This document shows, piece after piece, positions 55,991 to 64,000 of a stretch of 64,000 nucleotides of DNA. Origin of the DNA: Myxococcales bacterium (GTDB lineage: Bacteria; Myxococcota_A; UBA9160; UBA4427). Location: positions 1 to 64,000 of the forward strand of contig DUCN01000078.1 of NCBI GenBank assembly GCA_012959805.1, read 5' to 3'. Positions within the stretch are counted from its first letter, which is position 1; each line of letters begins with the position of its first letter. The notes under the pieces were generated by a model. That model was given only the letters and a program-made list of their open reading frames with translations. It was not told the origin of the DNA and did no database searches. The translations under genes were made by a program, and so were the position numbers.

Positions 55991-56980
55991 ATGGCCATTA
56001 AAGTATCAACCCCCACGAATTTCCTCGACCCCCATACCGCGAAAAACGCCGCAGTACTCGTGGCGGTTGTCGGCCTCCTCGCATTTGGGTTCGCGTCAAT
56101 CCCTGCAACCGGCGAGACCGGCGCTACTGCAGGCGACGACGGCAAGGTTCTCTCCCTCCTCACCTACAACATTCATGGGATTTCCGGCCTGATTGCGAAA
56201 GACGATCCGCGCGACCGTATGCCAACCATCGGCTGGCTCACCCATACCTACGATGTCGTTCTGGTCCAAGAGGATTTCGAGTACCACGGAGAGCTCGCAC
56301 AGCAGTTCGCCAATACTGCCAACCGATACCGCGGCAATGGCATCGGGAGTCGCCCGGATCTCATCTTGGCAAAGATCGTGTCGTTCCCGTTCCTGGTTTT
56401 CATTCCCAGGTTCTCTCCCCCCTACGGCGCGGGGCTCTCGATCTTCGTCGACAAGGAACACAGCGTGCCGGAGAGTTCGATCAGCGAGGCCTACTCCGAC
56501 TGCCATGGCTGGATCAAATACGCCGCGGACTGCTGGAGCGCGAAGGGGTATCAACGAGTGACGGTCCACACCGGCGACGGCACCGAAGTGGACGTCTACA
56601 ACACGCATCTCGAAGCTGGCGCGAGCACCGGTGACTTCGCCGCGCGCCGCTTACAGCTCGGGCAGCTCGCCGACGCCATCGAGCGGTTGTCGGACGGACG
56701 GGCGGTTATTGTCGCCGGGGATTTCAACATTGCGATGATTCGCCCAGCGGATCGCACAATGATACTCGAGTTTCGTGATCGGCTCGGGCTGCGCGATTCA
56801 GGCGCTGCTCCCGAGCTACCGATCTGGCGCGAGCGCGATGTGATCTTGTTCCGGGAAGGCGGAGGCACCGTGATCGAGGTCGAGACGGCAGGCGAGGCGC
56901 TGGAATTCACCGGGCGCGGGACCGCCCTCTCCGACCACGCGGCTCTCTACGCCCGCTTTCGCTTGAGGACTTCGCACTGA
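55991..56980 (+). CDS. Exported endonuclease/exonuclease/phosphatase-family protein
   Basis: A 329-residue EEP-superfamily enzyme with an N-terminal hydrophobic signal/anchor (AAVLVAVVGLLAFGFASIPA). Motifs: LLTYNIHGI (Asn-His), VVLVQEDFEYH (metal Glu), VYNTHLEAG, VIVAGDFNIA (catalytic Asp-x-Asn) and LSDHAALYARF (final Asp-His). In secreted form this superfamily includes sphingomyelinases and phospholipases C as well as nucleases. Divergent from the MlaA-hydrolase gene, which favours a lipid phosphodiester substrate, though this is inference. ATG 55991 with GGTGAGG 4 bases upstream is chosen over GTG 55982. Confidence 0.8.
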   Translation: MAIKVSTPTNFLDPHTAKNAAVLVAVVGLLAFGFASIPATGETGATAGDDGKVLSLLTYNIHGISGLIAKDDPRDRMPTIGWLTHTYDVVLVQEDFEYHGELAQQFANTANRYRGNGIGSRPDLILAKIVSFPFLVFIPRFSPPYGAGLSIFVDKEHSVPESSISEAYSDCHGWIKYAADCWSAKGYQRVTVHTGDGTEVDVYNTHLEAGASTGDFAARRLQLGQLADAIERLSDGRAVIVAGDFNIAMIRPADRTMILEFRDRLGLRDSGAAPELPIWRERDVILFREGGGTVIEVETAGEALEFTGRGTALSDHAALYARFRLRTSH

Positions 56981-57351
56981 TGGTGATTGGAAAGAAAATC
57001 TGGTGGGTCATGTCGATCATGGGTGCCAGCGCGATGCTGACGGGATGCGGCAGCTCTGGTACATCCATGGGCGTCGCGTTCAAGGCGCGGACGCAGTTCG
57101 AAGCGGAGTGGGCCCATTTTCTCGAGTTCGAACCGAACAAGGCGCTTGCAATCGCCGGAGACATCGGTGGCCGCTTTGTGCTCGGCTACTCCTTCGGTTA
57201 TCTGACCGAAGACTCGGCAATTGAAGCCGCGATGGAGGCCTGCGAGTTGCGCCGCGCGGATCGTCGAATCGACGACGACTGCCTTTTGTACGCCGTCGAC
57301 GATCGCCTGATCGCGCCCGCTCACGCAGACCCAGATCTAGACCCGAATTGA
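56980..57351 (+). CDS. Small lipoprotein, DUF4189-like
   Basis: A 123-residue lipoprotein (GASAMLTGC, Cys 23). The mature part has KALAIAGDIGGRFVLGYSFG followed by EDSAIEAAMEACELRRADRR and CLLYAVDD, the KALAxA...A...AC...C pattern of DUF4189-like secreted proteins, with two cysteines likely disulfide-bonded. It starts one base inside the stop of the EEP gene (TGATG), so the two are made together. Function unknown. Confidence 0.65.
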   Translation: MVIGKKIWWVMSIMGASAMLTGCGSSGTSMGVAFKARTQFEAEWAHFLEFEPNKALAIAGDIGGRFVLGYSFGYLTEDSAIEAAMEACELRRADRRIDDDCLLYAVDDRLIAPAHADPDLDPN

Positions 57352-57862
57352 GCTTCCCGTGAAGGATAAAGCAGCCGTTCTGCTGTAAAAGCATTGAAGC
57401 GGCTTTTTCCTATTCGCTCTCCATGACGAGATGGGCACGTCCTATCTCGCACTCGTCGCCGACCAACGCCGTGACCAGCCTTAACAACGACGCTTCATTC
57501 GGGAAAATTCGGCTACTGCTGCAGGCTCGTGAGTGCGCGGGATTAAACTGGTAGCGGTGAGTGGACTTGAACCGCACACCATCGGGCGCAAGTCATTGAA
57601 CTAACACAGTAAAGGTATCTAGAAAGGCGCACACCCGGGGCCACAGAGAGCCCATCGAAGAGGTTTCACGTCCTATGCCTGAGCAGCGGGTGTGATGAGA
57701 CCGGTTAGGCTCGATTCCGTAGCCACCTGATTAATCCATTTCCCCGTGTCTACACAGGGAACGACTTCAGCAGGCCCCGTGGAAGCCTTTGCACGACGCC
57801 TGGTAACACGCACGAAACAGGCGATAGTCAGCATTGCTGGCAAAGCCAGGAAAGGGGGACGC
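57352..57862. other. Gap containing the inner att remnant
   Basis: About 510 bases without a supported gene apart from the partial tRNA-Met repeat at 57549. No integrase fragment was recognised on either strand. Confidence 0.5.
57549..57573. repeat. Putative inner att site (tRNA-Met 3' end, 25 nt)
   Basis: 25 bases (TGGTAGCGGTGAGTGGACTT, then GAACC) are identical to 60182-60206, the last 25 bases of tRNA-Met including CCA. The rest of the tRNA is absent, so this is an attachment-site copy and not a second tRNA gene. It brackets a phage-type gene with the intact tRNA. Confidence 0.8.
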
Positions 57863-58209
57863 ATGGCGTTCACGAAGGGCAACACCTACGGCGTGGTAAC
57901 ACGCTTCCAGCCTGGGCGGTCAGGCAATCCAGACGGGCGACCGCATGGCTTCGCGGCGACTGCGCGCAAGCAGCTCGAAGAGCTGCCACCGAAGGAGGCC
58001 AGACGCGAGGCGAGCAGCTCATACGAAAGCTGATTGACATGGCCGCGGGCGGGAACGTCCAGGCAATCCGGCTTGTCCTGGACCGCGAATGGCCCGCACA
58101 GAACCGGCACGAGATCGCGGGAGGCGGGGGCGAAGCGATCAACCTGCGCTGGGAAAACGAGATACAGCAGGCTTCGGAGCAACTGCGCGAGATTCTCGGC
58201 GGACGGTGA
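57863..58209 (+). pseudogene. Phage DUF5681 protein, frameshifted
   Basis: ATG 57863, after AAAGGGGGA, reads FTKGNTYGVVTRFQPGRSGN then PDGRPHGF, the DUF5681 signature (FxPGRSGNPxGRP) found in phage small-terminase-like proteins. The first frame ends at 58033. Another frame continues as LIRKLIDMAAGGNVQAIRLV, LDREWPAQNR to the TGA at 58207-58209, giving the expected C-terminal half. A single indel near 58000-58015 explains the break. It lies between two copies of the tRNA-Met end, supporting a prophage relic. Confidence 0.75.
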
Positions 58210-58267
58210 GAACGTCGATCCCGCAGCGGATAGATTGGGTACGGCGTTAGTCGGTGCTAGCAGCCAG

Positions 58268-58410
58268 TCACGAGCGCAGCGATCTGCGTCCCTTCCACGA
58301 AAGGCCGGTTAGGCCGAGGCCGAGGAGGAGCGCGGTGGAGGGTTCGGGGATCACCTGAATCACGCCTGCCGTTTGGAGGCTCGAAGTGTCCCACTCGAGC
58401 CCGGTGCTGA
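58268..58410 (-). pseudogene. PEP-CTERM protein C-terminal fragment
   Basis: The minus-strand frame ends VIPEPSTALLLGLGLTGLSW then basic residues and stop, a standard PEP-CTERM sorting tail (PEP motif, hydrophobic span, Arg/Lys cluster). Only about 45 residues of the parent protein remain upstream before the dispersed repeat at 58413. No exosortase is present in the window. Confidence 0.75.
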
Positions 58411-58412
58411 GG

Positions 58413-58472
58413 AGAATAGGAAAAACAAGCTGCGTTTTCTGCACCACCGATAGTAGGTGTTCTGACAAGTAG
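58413..58472 (+). repeat. Dispersed island repeat, copy 2
   Basis: Matches 42363-42422 in the same orientation (AATAGGAAAAACAAGC, GCACCACCGATAGTAGG). Sits directly upstream of the PEP-CTERM fragment in its reading direction. Confidence 0.7.
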
Positions 58473-58930
58473 CCCTCAGGCGAGATACATCAGCCCCGTC
58501 CCGGGCCGGAAAGTACCGATAAGTTAGTCACGTATCGATCCAGACATACTCCCCCCGTTTTGTTCCAACGCAGCGCAACAACACCGTGCACGGCCTCAGA
58601 TAGCCTTCATGTTGCGGGCGCACTATAGGTTGTCGCGCCTTGGCGCCGGTTTCCCTGGACCCTGCAACGGGGGCAGAACGGGTGCGCACGCCACTTCGGG
58701 CCGGTGTTCGATTCCCCTCGTGCAAGTAGAGCCGCCGGAGGGAGCCCTGCGGCGAAACGCTCGACTGAGGAGGCCTTGCGATGCGAACGATGCAAACAAG
58801 AATGCTGTGCGAGATCCGGCTGGGTCGATGGATGGCCCAAAAATCGAAGCAGAGGCGGAATACGAGACATTGTGCACCACAAGGTACGCATCGAACCTCG
58901 GCCTCTGGGAGATATCGGTACACAGATTCG
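58473..58930. other. Gap upstream of a secreted protein gene
   Basis: About 460 bases. Several overlapping short ORFs occur on both strands with no recognisable motif or ribosome site. It probably contains the promoter of the 58931 gene. Confidence 0.4.
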
Positions 58931-59635
58931 ATGGAGCTGCCTGCGAGGCTCTCCTGTTCGATGCGGTGGGCTGTCGCCGGTGCGCTTGCTGTGCTCGGCG
59001 TCGCAAGCTCAGCCGCCGGCCAGGTCGCGAACTTCATCGACATCAACGACGCGGTCCCTGATAAATGCTACAGCGCACTGGACTCGGTGCCGAACGTCGC
59101 CAATCCGAACCAGCTGCAGATTGGCGTCCAGAACGGAAGCTGCAACGCGGCGTCGGGCACGGTCGCACCCCGCCAAGTCATGGATACCATCAGCTTTTTC
59201 ATTGAGGCGCCACCGGGATGGATGATCTCGACGGTCCACTTTAGTCAGGAGGGGAGTACGAGCTCTTCGGGAACCGGTCAGACCTTCGCAGGTGTGACCT
59301 GGGTCGTCGACGACATCCCCGAGAGCATTCCCATGACGACTTCGGGCTGGTCGGCGACCGTCAATCTCTCCGGGGAGGACCTCGATCTCGTCCCGATCTC
59401 GATCACGACGTTCCTGGGAGCCGCCAGTTCCGGAACGCGTGGGAGCGCGCAGGCTACGGCGACGAACCCTGTCGTCACGGTGACACTCGAGTCGACCGTA
59501 GTAGTTGTGCCCGAGGCGGCCTCGAGCCTCAGCGCCGGGATCGCGCTGCTGACCGTTCTCAGCATCTTTGCGAGCAGGAGGATAGGTGTTATCAGCCGCC
59601 TCTTCGGGAGCACGTCCGATAACGCCGTAGTATGA
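58931..59635 (+). CDS. Secreted protein with variant PEP-CTERM tail
   Basis: A 234-residue exported protein with no known domain. A signal peptide (WAVAGALAVLGVASSAAGQ) is followed by a Ser/Thr/Gly-rich, beta-type region and a C-terminal sorting-like tail, VVPEAASSLSAGIALLTVLS then FASRRIG, a PEP-CTERM variant with PEA for PEP. It is therefore probably an exosortase substrate or a relic of one. Start is uncertain: ATG 58931 or ATG 58961; the tracked start is 50 codons further upstream. Confidence 0.6.
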   Translation: MELPARLSCSMRWAVAGALAVLGVASSAAGQVANFIDINDAVPDKCYSALDSVPNVANPNQLQIGVQNGSCNAASGTVAPRQVMDTISFFIEAPPGWMISTVHFSQEGSTSSSGTGQTFAGVTWVVDDIPESIPMTTSGWSATVNLSGEDLDLVPISITTFLGAASSGTRGSAQATATNPVVTVTLESTVVVVPEAASSLSAGIALLTVLSIFASRRIGVISRLFGSTSDNAVV

Positions 59636-59931
59636 CAACTCCCTGGAATACGCCTTCCGAGACATGCTCTAAGCGAGGCATGCGGCCCCGCCGCGCGGCT
59701 CCCTCGGGAACTTTGAGCTTGCCCCGGTTTCGTAGGTCTACGATGTAGTTGATCAAGGGGTAACTCTTCCTGTCCAACCTGTGCCGGCCTTAAGGGTGGT
59801 GTCGACTCTTCTTCTGTATATCAGGGTTTATTCAATCCACCGCCCCGAGGCACCCCTACAACATCAGGCGGCACCTCCAGGTTTCACATGAGGCGGCCCT
59901 CAGCCCCCTTCATTTGGACAACCCCTTGCAC
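59636..59931. other. Gap between secreted protein and small ORF
   Basis: About 296 bases; no gene, RNA or convincing terminator recognised. Confidence 0.4.
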
Positions 59932-60096
59932 TTAAAGATTAAGTTTCAGTTCGTCTTTGTCCGGCCATTGGACATGTCCCAGCGTCATGCATTGTTCGAA
60001 AGCTGACGGCGGGGTGGGATGTAGTTTTGTATACGCGGACGCCACGGCTAGCGCGACGATCCCCCAAACCACGGCGGTTTGAATTGTCTTTATCAT
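59932..60096 (-). CDS. Small membrane or exported protein, 54 residues
   Basis: Too short for the ORF track. ATG at 60096 has GGGGGAG about 8 bases upstream. It reads MIKTIQTAVVWGIVALAVAS, a basic start plus hydrophobic span, then a Pro-rich hydrophilic part with FEQCMTLGHVQWPDKDE and TAA at 59932. It could be a single-span membrane peptide or a secreted peptide. No homologue recognised. It lies between the secreted-protein gene and tRNA-Met. Confidence 0.55.
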   Translation of the reverse strand: MIKTIQTAVVWGIVALAVASAYTKLHPTPPSAFEQCMTLGHVQWPDKDELKLNL

Positions 60097-60181
60097 TAGG
60101 AAAACTCCCCCGCGTCAACGTCGTCTATGTCACCCACTTCACCCGCAGGGGCCAATCAAGTACCTGGATTTTTTCATGTTT

Positions 60182-60258
60182 TGGTAGCGGTGAGTGGACT
60201 TGAACCACCGACCTACGGCTTATGAAGCCGTCGCTCTAACCGACTGAGCTACACCGCC
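60182..60258 (-). tRNA. tRNA-Met (CAU)
   Basis: A complete 77-nt cloverleaf with encoded CCA. Acceptor GGCGGTG/CACCGCT (first pair G-U), D arm GCTC...GAGC, anticodon stem ACGGC/GCCGT around TTCATAA, T arm GGTGG-TTCAAGT-CCACT. The anticodon stem lacks the three G-C pairs of initiator tRNA, so it is elongator Met, or lysidine-modified Ile2. Its 3' end is the apparent integration target of the adjoining island. Confidence 0.95.
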
Positions 60259-60299
60259 CCATTATCAAATCATTGGCCTCTGCTCGGGAGCCGCGCAGC

Positions 60300-60989
60300 C
60301 TAGCGCAGCTCCTCGCTCGACTCATCGCCTGAGAAGTCGTCCGCAGATTCGAGCAACGCGGCAAGCCCGTCCTCAAGCGCTTCGATCCGCCGAACCAGTT
60401 CCTCGGTGCCGCCGCCCCCGCCCGTAAAACCAGGCGATGCGGGTCCAACCGGATAAACGAGTTCGCCGTTGGCGAAGCGGCTCACCTTGCCGGCGAGTTC
60501 GTCGAGGTCCGGGATGATTTCTCCGATGCTGCCGGAATGGACAAATATTTCGCGAAGCGGCTCGCGCTTCTTGGTTTCATCGGTGGGCGTACACTGGACG
60601 TCGAGGCTGGCGCCCTGGCCGAAGCGCGTGAACGATCCATAGAGAACGAAGTCGGCGCCCGCCTTTCGCCCGAGCACGAGCGCCTTTTCGAGCTGGGTCG
60701 TTCCCCTCTTCGGATCTCCTGGATGCAGCAAGTCGAGGGCACCGATGCGCGAGAATCGTGCGGTCAGCATGTCGGCCAGCCCATTGCGGAGATATTCGGG
60801 GTCTTCGGCGCTGTGCACGACGATCGGCAGGACCAGGAGCTTCGGATTGTCGTCCGCTCGAACCGGCGCCGCCGAGAAGCCGAGCGAGAGCGCGAGAAGA
60901 ACAGACGCGACGACCGGCAAGGGCGCCTGTCCGACGAAACCGGCGGCTCTGCCCTCAAAAATGGCCCGTCGTTTTAGACTGATAAACAC
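60300..60989 (-). CDS. Exported TolB/CsgG N-domain-like protein
   Basis: A 229-residue periplasmic protein. Signal: LPVVASVLLALSLGFSAAPVRA. The mature part has the alpha/beta fold seen in TolB-N/CsgG/LpoB-type domains (LLVLPIVVHSAEDPEYLRNG, LADMLTARFSRIG, AGADFVLYGSFTRFG). A Gly-rich linker and a short C-terminal coiled coil (TEELVRRIEALEDGLAALLE) follow. GTG 60989, with GGGGGA 7 bases upstream, is chosen because the tracked TTG start would put 30 extra residues before the signal. Lies just downstream of the histidine kinase gene. Confidence 0.65.
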   Translation of the reverse strand: MFISLKRRAIFEGRAAGFVGQAPLPVVASVLLALSLGFSAAPVRADDNPKLLVLPIVVHSAEDPEYLRNGLADMLTARFSRIGALDLLHPGDPKRGTTQLEKALVLGRKAGADFVLYGSFTRFGQGASLDVQCTPTDETKKREPLREIFVHSGSIGEIIPDLDELAGKVSRFANGELVYPVGPASPGFTGGGGGTEELVRRIEALEDGLAALLESADDFSGDESSEELR

Positions 60990-61078
60990 GCTCGATCCCC
61001 CGTGGCCAGCGACACGCCAGCCTGGATGCCCGCTTGAGATAGCAGGCGGCGGGATTTTCTGGGATCCGGCCCCCAGCG

Positions 61079-62767
61079 TCAAGCGTGATTCGTGTCGCTC
61101 TCCGACTCGAGACTCCCAATCCGCAACCGGACATGGAACGTTGCGCCCTCTCCAGGCCGGCTCTCGACTTCGATCGAGCCCCCGTGATCGGCGATGATCT
61201 GATGAGAGATCATGAGTCCCAGACCGGTTCCCTTATCGGGATCCTTGGTCGTAAAAAAAGGATCGAAGATTCGCTCTAGATTCTCTTCGGAAATGCCTTC
61301 GCCCACGTCCTGGAATCGGATTCGAACGCCAGTCGGCTCGTCGAGAGGACCATCGCTCTCGACGCAGATCTCGACCCTGTCGCCGTCCTGACTGGCCTGG
61401 ATCGCGTTGAGGGTGAGATTCAGAACCACTTGGTGGATCTGGTCTCGCACGGCGGCGACGGCCGGAATCGGCCCCGCGATCCGTAGGTCGACTCTGACTC
61501 CGGCGTGTTCGGTTTCGCGATGCAGCAGGCGGACGACCTGGCGCGCAATGTCGCCGAGATCGACAACCTCCTGCTTGAGGACCGGCGATGCTCCGCCGCG
61601 ACCCAGGCGGCTCATCGATTCCACCAGACCTCGAATGCGATCGAGTTCGCCACAGGCGAGCTCGTGGTACTCGCCCCAAAAGCTGGGATCGTCCGTGTCG
61701 CGTTTCTCGGGAGCCAGACTCAGAAAAGTATTCAGCGCAACGAGGGGATTATTGATCTCATGAGCCAGACCAGCCGCAAGGGTGCCGAGCGTGCCGAGTC
61801 GGTCGACGCGCAAGACGGCCGCTCGGGAACGTCGGAGATCATCCACGAGCTGGGCATTTTCGATCGCAATGACGGCCTGTATAGCGAGCCCTTCGACTAA
61901 CATTCGGCCATCGATGCCGAGACGCGATCCACCGCGACGATTGTCGACGGCGAGTGCGCCAATGATGCGTTCCTTACCAACGAGAGGCACGACGAAAATC
62001 TCTTCCGCCGAAACCTCGGTCAGCCATGCGCGAACCGGCTTCTCGAGTTCGCCCGCGTCATCTCCCACCAACATCTGCGAATCACCCTTGTTGAGCTGAT
62101 CGAGAAAGATCGGTGCCGTCGACGGATCGAATTCGATTTTCTTCAAATGCGCAGCCACATCGTCGTTTGGCTCACAGGCCACGAAGCGCAGCGGCCGCGA
62201 ATCGGATTCGGCGAGTAATAGTGAGCATCCATCGAAGTCGAGTTCGTCCCGAAGTGCGCGCAATAACGTGTCGTAGAGACGTTCGCGATCAAGCTCTCGA
62301 TGGATCGTTCGTGAGAGTCGATTGAGAACCATCAACTCTTCGAGCAATGTGGCCCGTTCCGCTTCGAGTGCATAGGACTCGATCGCTCGCTGGATCGTGA
62401 GCCGCATGTCGTCGGGTTCCCAGGGCTTCGCGAGATAGCGATAGATATTTCCGTCGTTGATGGCTTGACCCAGGGTTTTCGCATCAGCGTACGCGGTCAC
62501 GAGAATTCGCAATGCACGGGAATCGAGTTCCCGGACCCTGCGCAAGAACTCGACACCTTCGATGCCGGGCATCTTCTGGCCTGAGAGCACGACGGCGACC
62601 GGATGCTGCGAGAGAAGCTCGAGCCCCTCCTTCGCGCTCTCGGCGGTCAGAATCGTGAAGTCGCGCCGAAAGGTCATCTCGAAGACACGAAGGTTCTCTT
62701 TCTCGTCGTCAACATAGAGCACCGGATACTCACGGTGGTCGAGTAAACGGGTGGGTTTCGGTCGCAT
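61079..62767 (-). CDS. Sensor histidine kinase with degenerate receiver and GAF domain
   Basis: A 562-residue soluble hybrid kinase. N-terminal receiver ([15 protein letters not shown]) whose phospho-acceptor site reads [13 protein letters not shown], with Gly in place of Asp, while TAYAD and the Lys of LAKPWE remain. A GAF domain spans about residues 150-310. The kinase core has the H-box [13 protein letters not shown], the N-box [12 protein letters not shown], and G-boxes DVGEGI and [21 protein letters not shown] 62767 with GAGG 5 bases upstream is preferred over 62785. The receiver is probably an input or interaction module. Cognate regulator not seen next to it. Confidence 0.85.
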   Translation of the reverse strand: MRPKPTRLLDHREYPVLYVDDEKENLRVFEMTFRRDFTILTAESAKEGLELLSQHPVAVVLSGQKMPGIEGVEFLRRVRELDSRALRILVTAYADAKTLGQAINDGNIYRYLAKPWEPDDMRLTIQRAIESYALEAERATLLEELMVLNRLSRTIHRELDRERLYDTLLRALRDELDFDGCSLLLAESDSRPLRFVACEPNDDVAAHLKKIEFDPSTAPIFLDQLNKGDSQMLVGDDAGELEKPVRAWLTEVSAEEIFVVPLVGKERIIGALAVDNRRGGSRLGIDGRMLVEGLAIQAVIAIENAQLVDDLRRSRAAVLRVDRLGTLGTLAAGLAHEINNPLVALNTFLSLAPEKRDTDDPSFWGEYHELACGELDRIRGLVESMSRLGRGGASPVLKQEVVDLGDIARQVVRLLHRETEHAGVRVDLRIAGPIPAVAAVRDQIHQVVLNLTLNAIQASQDGDRVEICVESDGPLDEPTGVRIRFQDVGEGISEENLERIFDPFFTTKDPDKGTGLGLMISHQIIADHGGSIEVESRPGEGATFHVRLRIGSLESESDTNHA

Positions 62768-63048
62768 CTGAGCCTCATCAAGCATCAAGTCAGGGATCGC
62801 GCGTTCGCGCCGGATTTAGACGGGTCTGATCGGGTCACCTGCCACGTCCGAAAGATCCGTCGTAGGATCAAATCGGCTGAAGTCGGGGTCGAATTGAGCA
62901 AAACTCGACCCGGTATCGTGGGAAGCATGGATGCGGGCGCATCTCATGGGAAGTTCCCGCGCATGCGTAAACGGCAATCCATCCAGTCAACATGCACGGC
63001 GTGACGTCACGATCGGAAAAGTCCAATCACAGCTGAATTCGAGACGTG

Positions 63049-64000
63049 TTAGTCGACGTCGCTCTTGCGGGTCTTGATCCCGGCTTCCGCCAACAAGTTG
63101 AGCGCAACTTGCCCGAGCGGATATTCACTCTGGTAGACGACTTCGTTCAGCCCCACGTTGATGATCATTTTAGTGCAGAGCAGGCAGGGCGAGAACGTCG
63201 TGTAGATGGTTCCACCCTTCAGCGATACGCCGTGATAGGCGGCCTGGGTGATTGCGTTTTCTTCGCCGTGCGAGCAAAGGCACTCGTCAAGACGCGTTCC
63301 TCCGACGGCCAGATCATTACAGCGTGGACATCCGCCTTCGTTGCAATTGGTCGTGCCCCGCGGCGTTCCGTTGTAGCCGGTCGAAATAATTCGTTTGTCG
63401 AGGGTGACGACCGCCGCCACTTTCCGCTTCACACAGTTGCTGCGCGAGGCGACGACCCGGGCGATCCCCATGAAATACTCGTCCCAACCCGGGCGTGAGA
63501 ATGCGAGATTCTTTCCGACCCAGGTTTGGATCGCCGACTGAAATTCTTCGATGCTCGAATCATTCGCCAGGGTAATACTGGCCAGTTCTTGAACGGCATC
63601 GAGCTGCTGAGCATTCGGATCGTCGCTACCGCGCTCCCTGGCCTCGAGTGTTTCCAGCTCTGCAAGCGTCGTCGGATCTCCGCTGCGGCCGCGACTCTGC
63701 ATCCGGGCAAAACGGGTCTCGATGTTTGCGTCGATCCAGATCAGATGAAAATCCTGACCACAGTTGCGCAGGATCTCGACCTCCACTGGATGTCGAACCG
63801 AATCGATGGCGTAGTTGCGATCCGGCTGAAGTTCCTTTGCGAGCCGCTGCGCCAGCGCGCCGGGGCCGGACTGTCGTCGCATCTCCTGCCCGACTTCGAT
63901 CATGCGTTCGCGTGTCTCGTCCAGACCCCGATCCACCAACTCCCGCCGAATTCCATCCGATAGCGAAAGCACGGAATAGCTTCGCGACCTGAGAAATTCG
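63049..64000 (-). CDS. P-loop kinase-like domain fused to dCMP deaminase (partial)
   Basis: The gene runs off the right edge: in-frame codons EFLRSRSYSV precede the tracked GTG at 63972, so the true start is outside. The visible N-terminal part (LSLSDGIRRELVDRG, LKELQPDRNYAIDSVRHPVE, FARMQSRGR) matches the dephospho-CoA-kinase/dNMP-kinase-like P-loop fold. From about residue 145 a deoxycytidylate deaminase follows with zinc motifs HGEENAI and SPCLLCTKM, plus the extra zinc site CNEGGCPRC. It deaminates dCMP to dUMP for thymidylate synthesis; the kinase part may sense or phosphorylate nucleotides. Confidence 0.88.
   Translation of the reverse strand, partial: EFLRSRSYSVLSLSDGIRRELVDRGLDETRERMIEVGQEMRRQSGPGALAQRLAKELQPDRNYAIDSVRHPVEVEILRNCGQDFHLIWIDANIETRFARMQSRGRSGDPTTLAELETLEARERGSDDPNAQQLDAVQELASITLANDSSIEEFQSAIQTWVGKNLAFSRPGWDEYFMGIARVVASRSNCVKRKVAAVVTLDKRIISTGYNGTPRGTTNCNEGGCPRCNDLAVGGTRLDECLCSHGEENAITQAAYHGVSLKGGTIYTTFSPCLLCTKMIINVGLNEVVYQSEYPLGQVALNLLAEAGIKTRKSDVD

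Noticed and set aside
57549-57573. A second tRNA-Met gene
   Set aside because: Only the 3' third is present, with no anticodon or D arm; it is an att-like repeat.
62887-62914. GGGTCGA...TCGACCC inverted repeat as a terminator
   Set aside because: Seven-base stem without a T-tract on either strand.

Overview
The window looks like chromosome of an uncultured, moderately GC-rich, delta-proteobacteria-grade Gram-negative bacterium; Myxococcota, Desulfobacterota or Binatota-type lineages would all fit. The hints are an MglA-type small GTPase, a DUF4388/PatA-like signalling protein, paired methylmalonyl-CoA mutase and IcmF, a DUF3604 protein, PEP-CTERM tails, an MlaA lipoprotein and many lipoprotein signals. 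The taxonomic placement is inference from gene content only.

Layout. 1-250: a frameshifted FemAB/GNAT-like fragment meets a guaB gene that stops exactly before its catalytic cysteine, probably an assembly chimera or contig end. 1.3-5.2 kb: three signalling genes (cNMP-binding, degenerate receiver-DUF4388, receiver-GAF-degenerate GGDEF). 5.3-12.7 kb: miaB, a candidate stand-alone small RNA with its own promoter and terminator, a MoxR/VWA/M50-like cluster, ribBA and an MglA-like GTPase. 12.8-20.3 kb: merR-icmF-mutB-meaB, a B12-dependent acyl-CoA mutase operon whose two mutases carry different substrate residues. 20.4-24.4 kb: era-rnc-mnmA-cysteine desulfurase. 24.5-34.6 kb: one long minus-strand run, ftsH-cdaA-cdaR-glmM-pdxJ-like-nnrDE-tsaE/comEA-yihY, linking cyclic di-AMP, cell wall precursor and metabolite repair genes. 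35-40.5 kb: tilS, then divergently an acyl-CoA synthetase, an SDR and a DUF3604 lipoprotein.

40.57-60.18 kb is an accessory island. Its right edge is the 3' end of a tRNA-Met gene (60182). A 25-nt copy of that tRNA end lies at 57549 and a 15-nt copy at 40571, as expected of attachment-site remnants of successive integrations. Inside are several broken insertion sequences, a thioesterase broken by an in-frame TGA, a GH39-like secreted glycosidase, an MddA-like methyltransferase, a glycosyltransferase stub, an LpoB/COG3014 lipoprotein operon, an MlaA-alpha/beta hydrolase fusion facing a phosphoesterase-lipoprotein pair, a frameshifted phage DUF5681 gene and PEP-CTERM remnants.

The most striking content is a two-gene operon in this island: a UrtA/FmdD-type lipoprotein substrate-binding protein followed 11 nt later by a pentameric ligand-gated ion channel (Cys-loop/Pro-loop receptor family). 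I infer a split receptor-channel in which a tethered binding protein gates or presents ligand to the channel. 60.3-64 kb returns to chromosomal genes: a TolB/CsgG-like exported protein, a histidine kinase with a receiver lacking its phospho-aspartate, and a kinase-dCMP deaminase fusion cut by the window end. No CRISPR array, rRNA, exosortase or integrase gene was seen.
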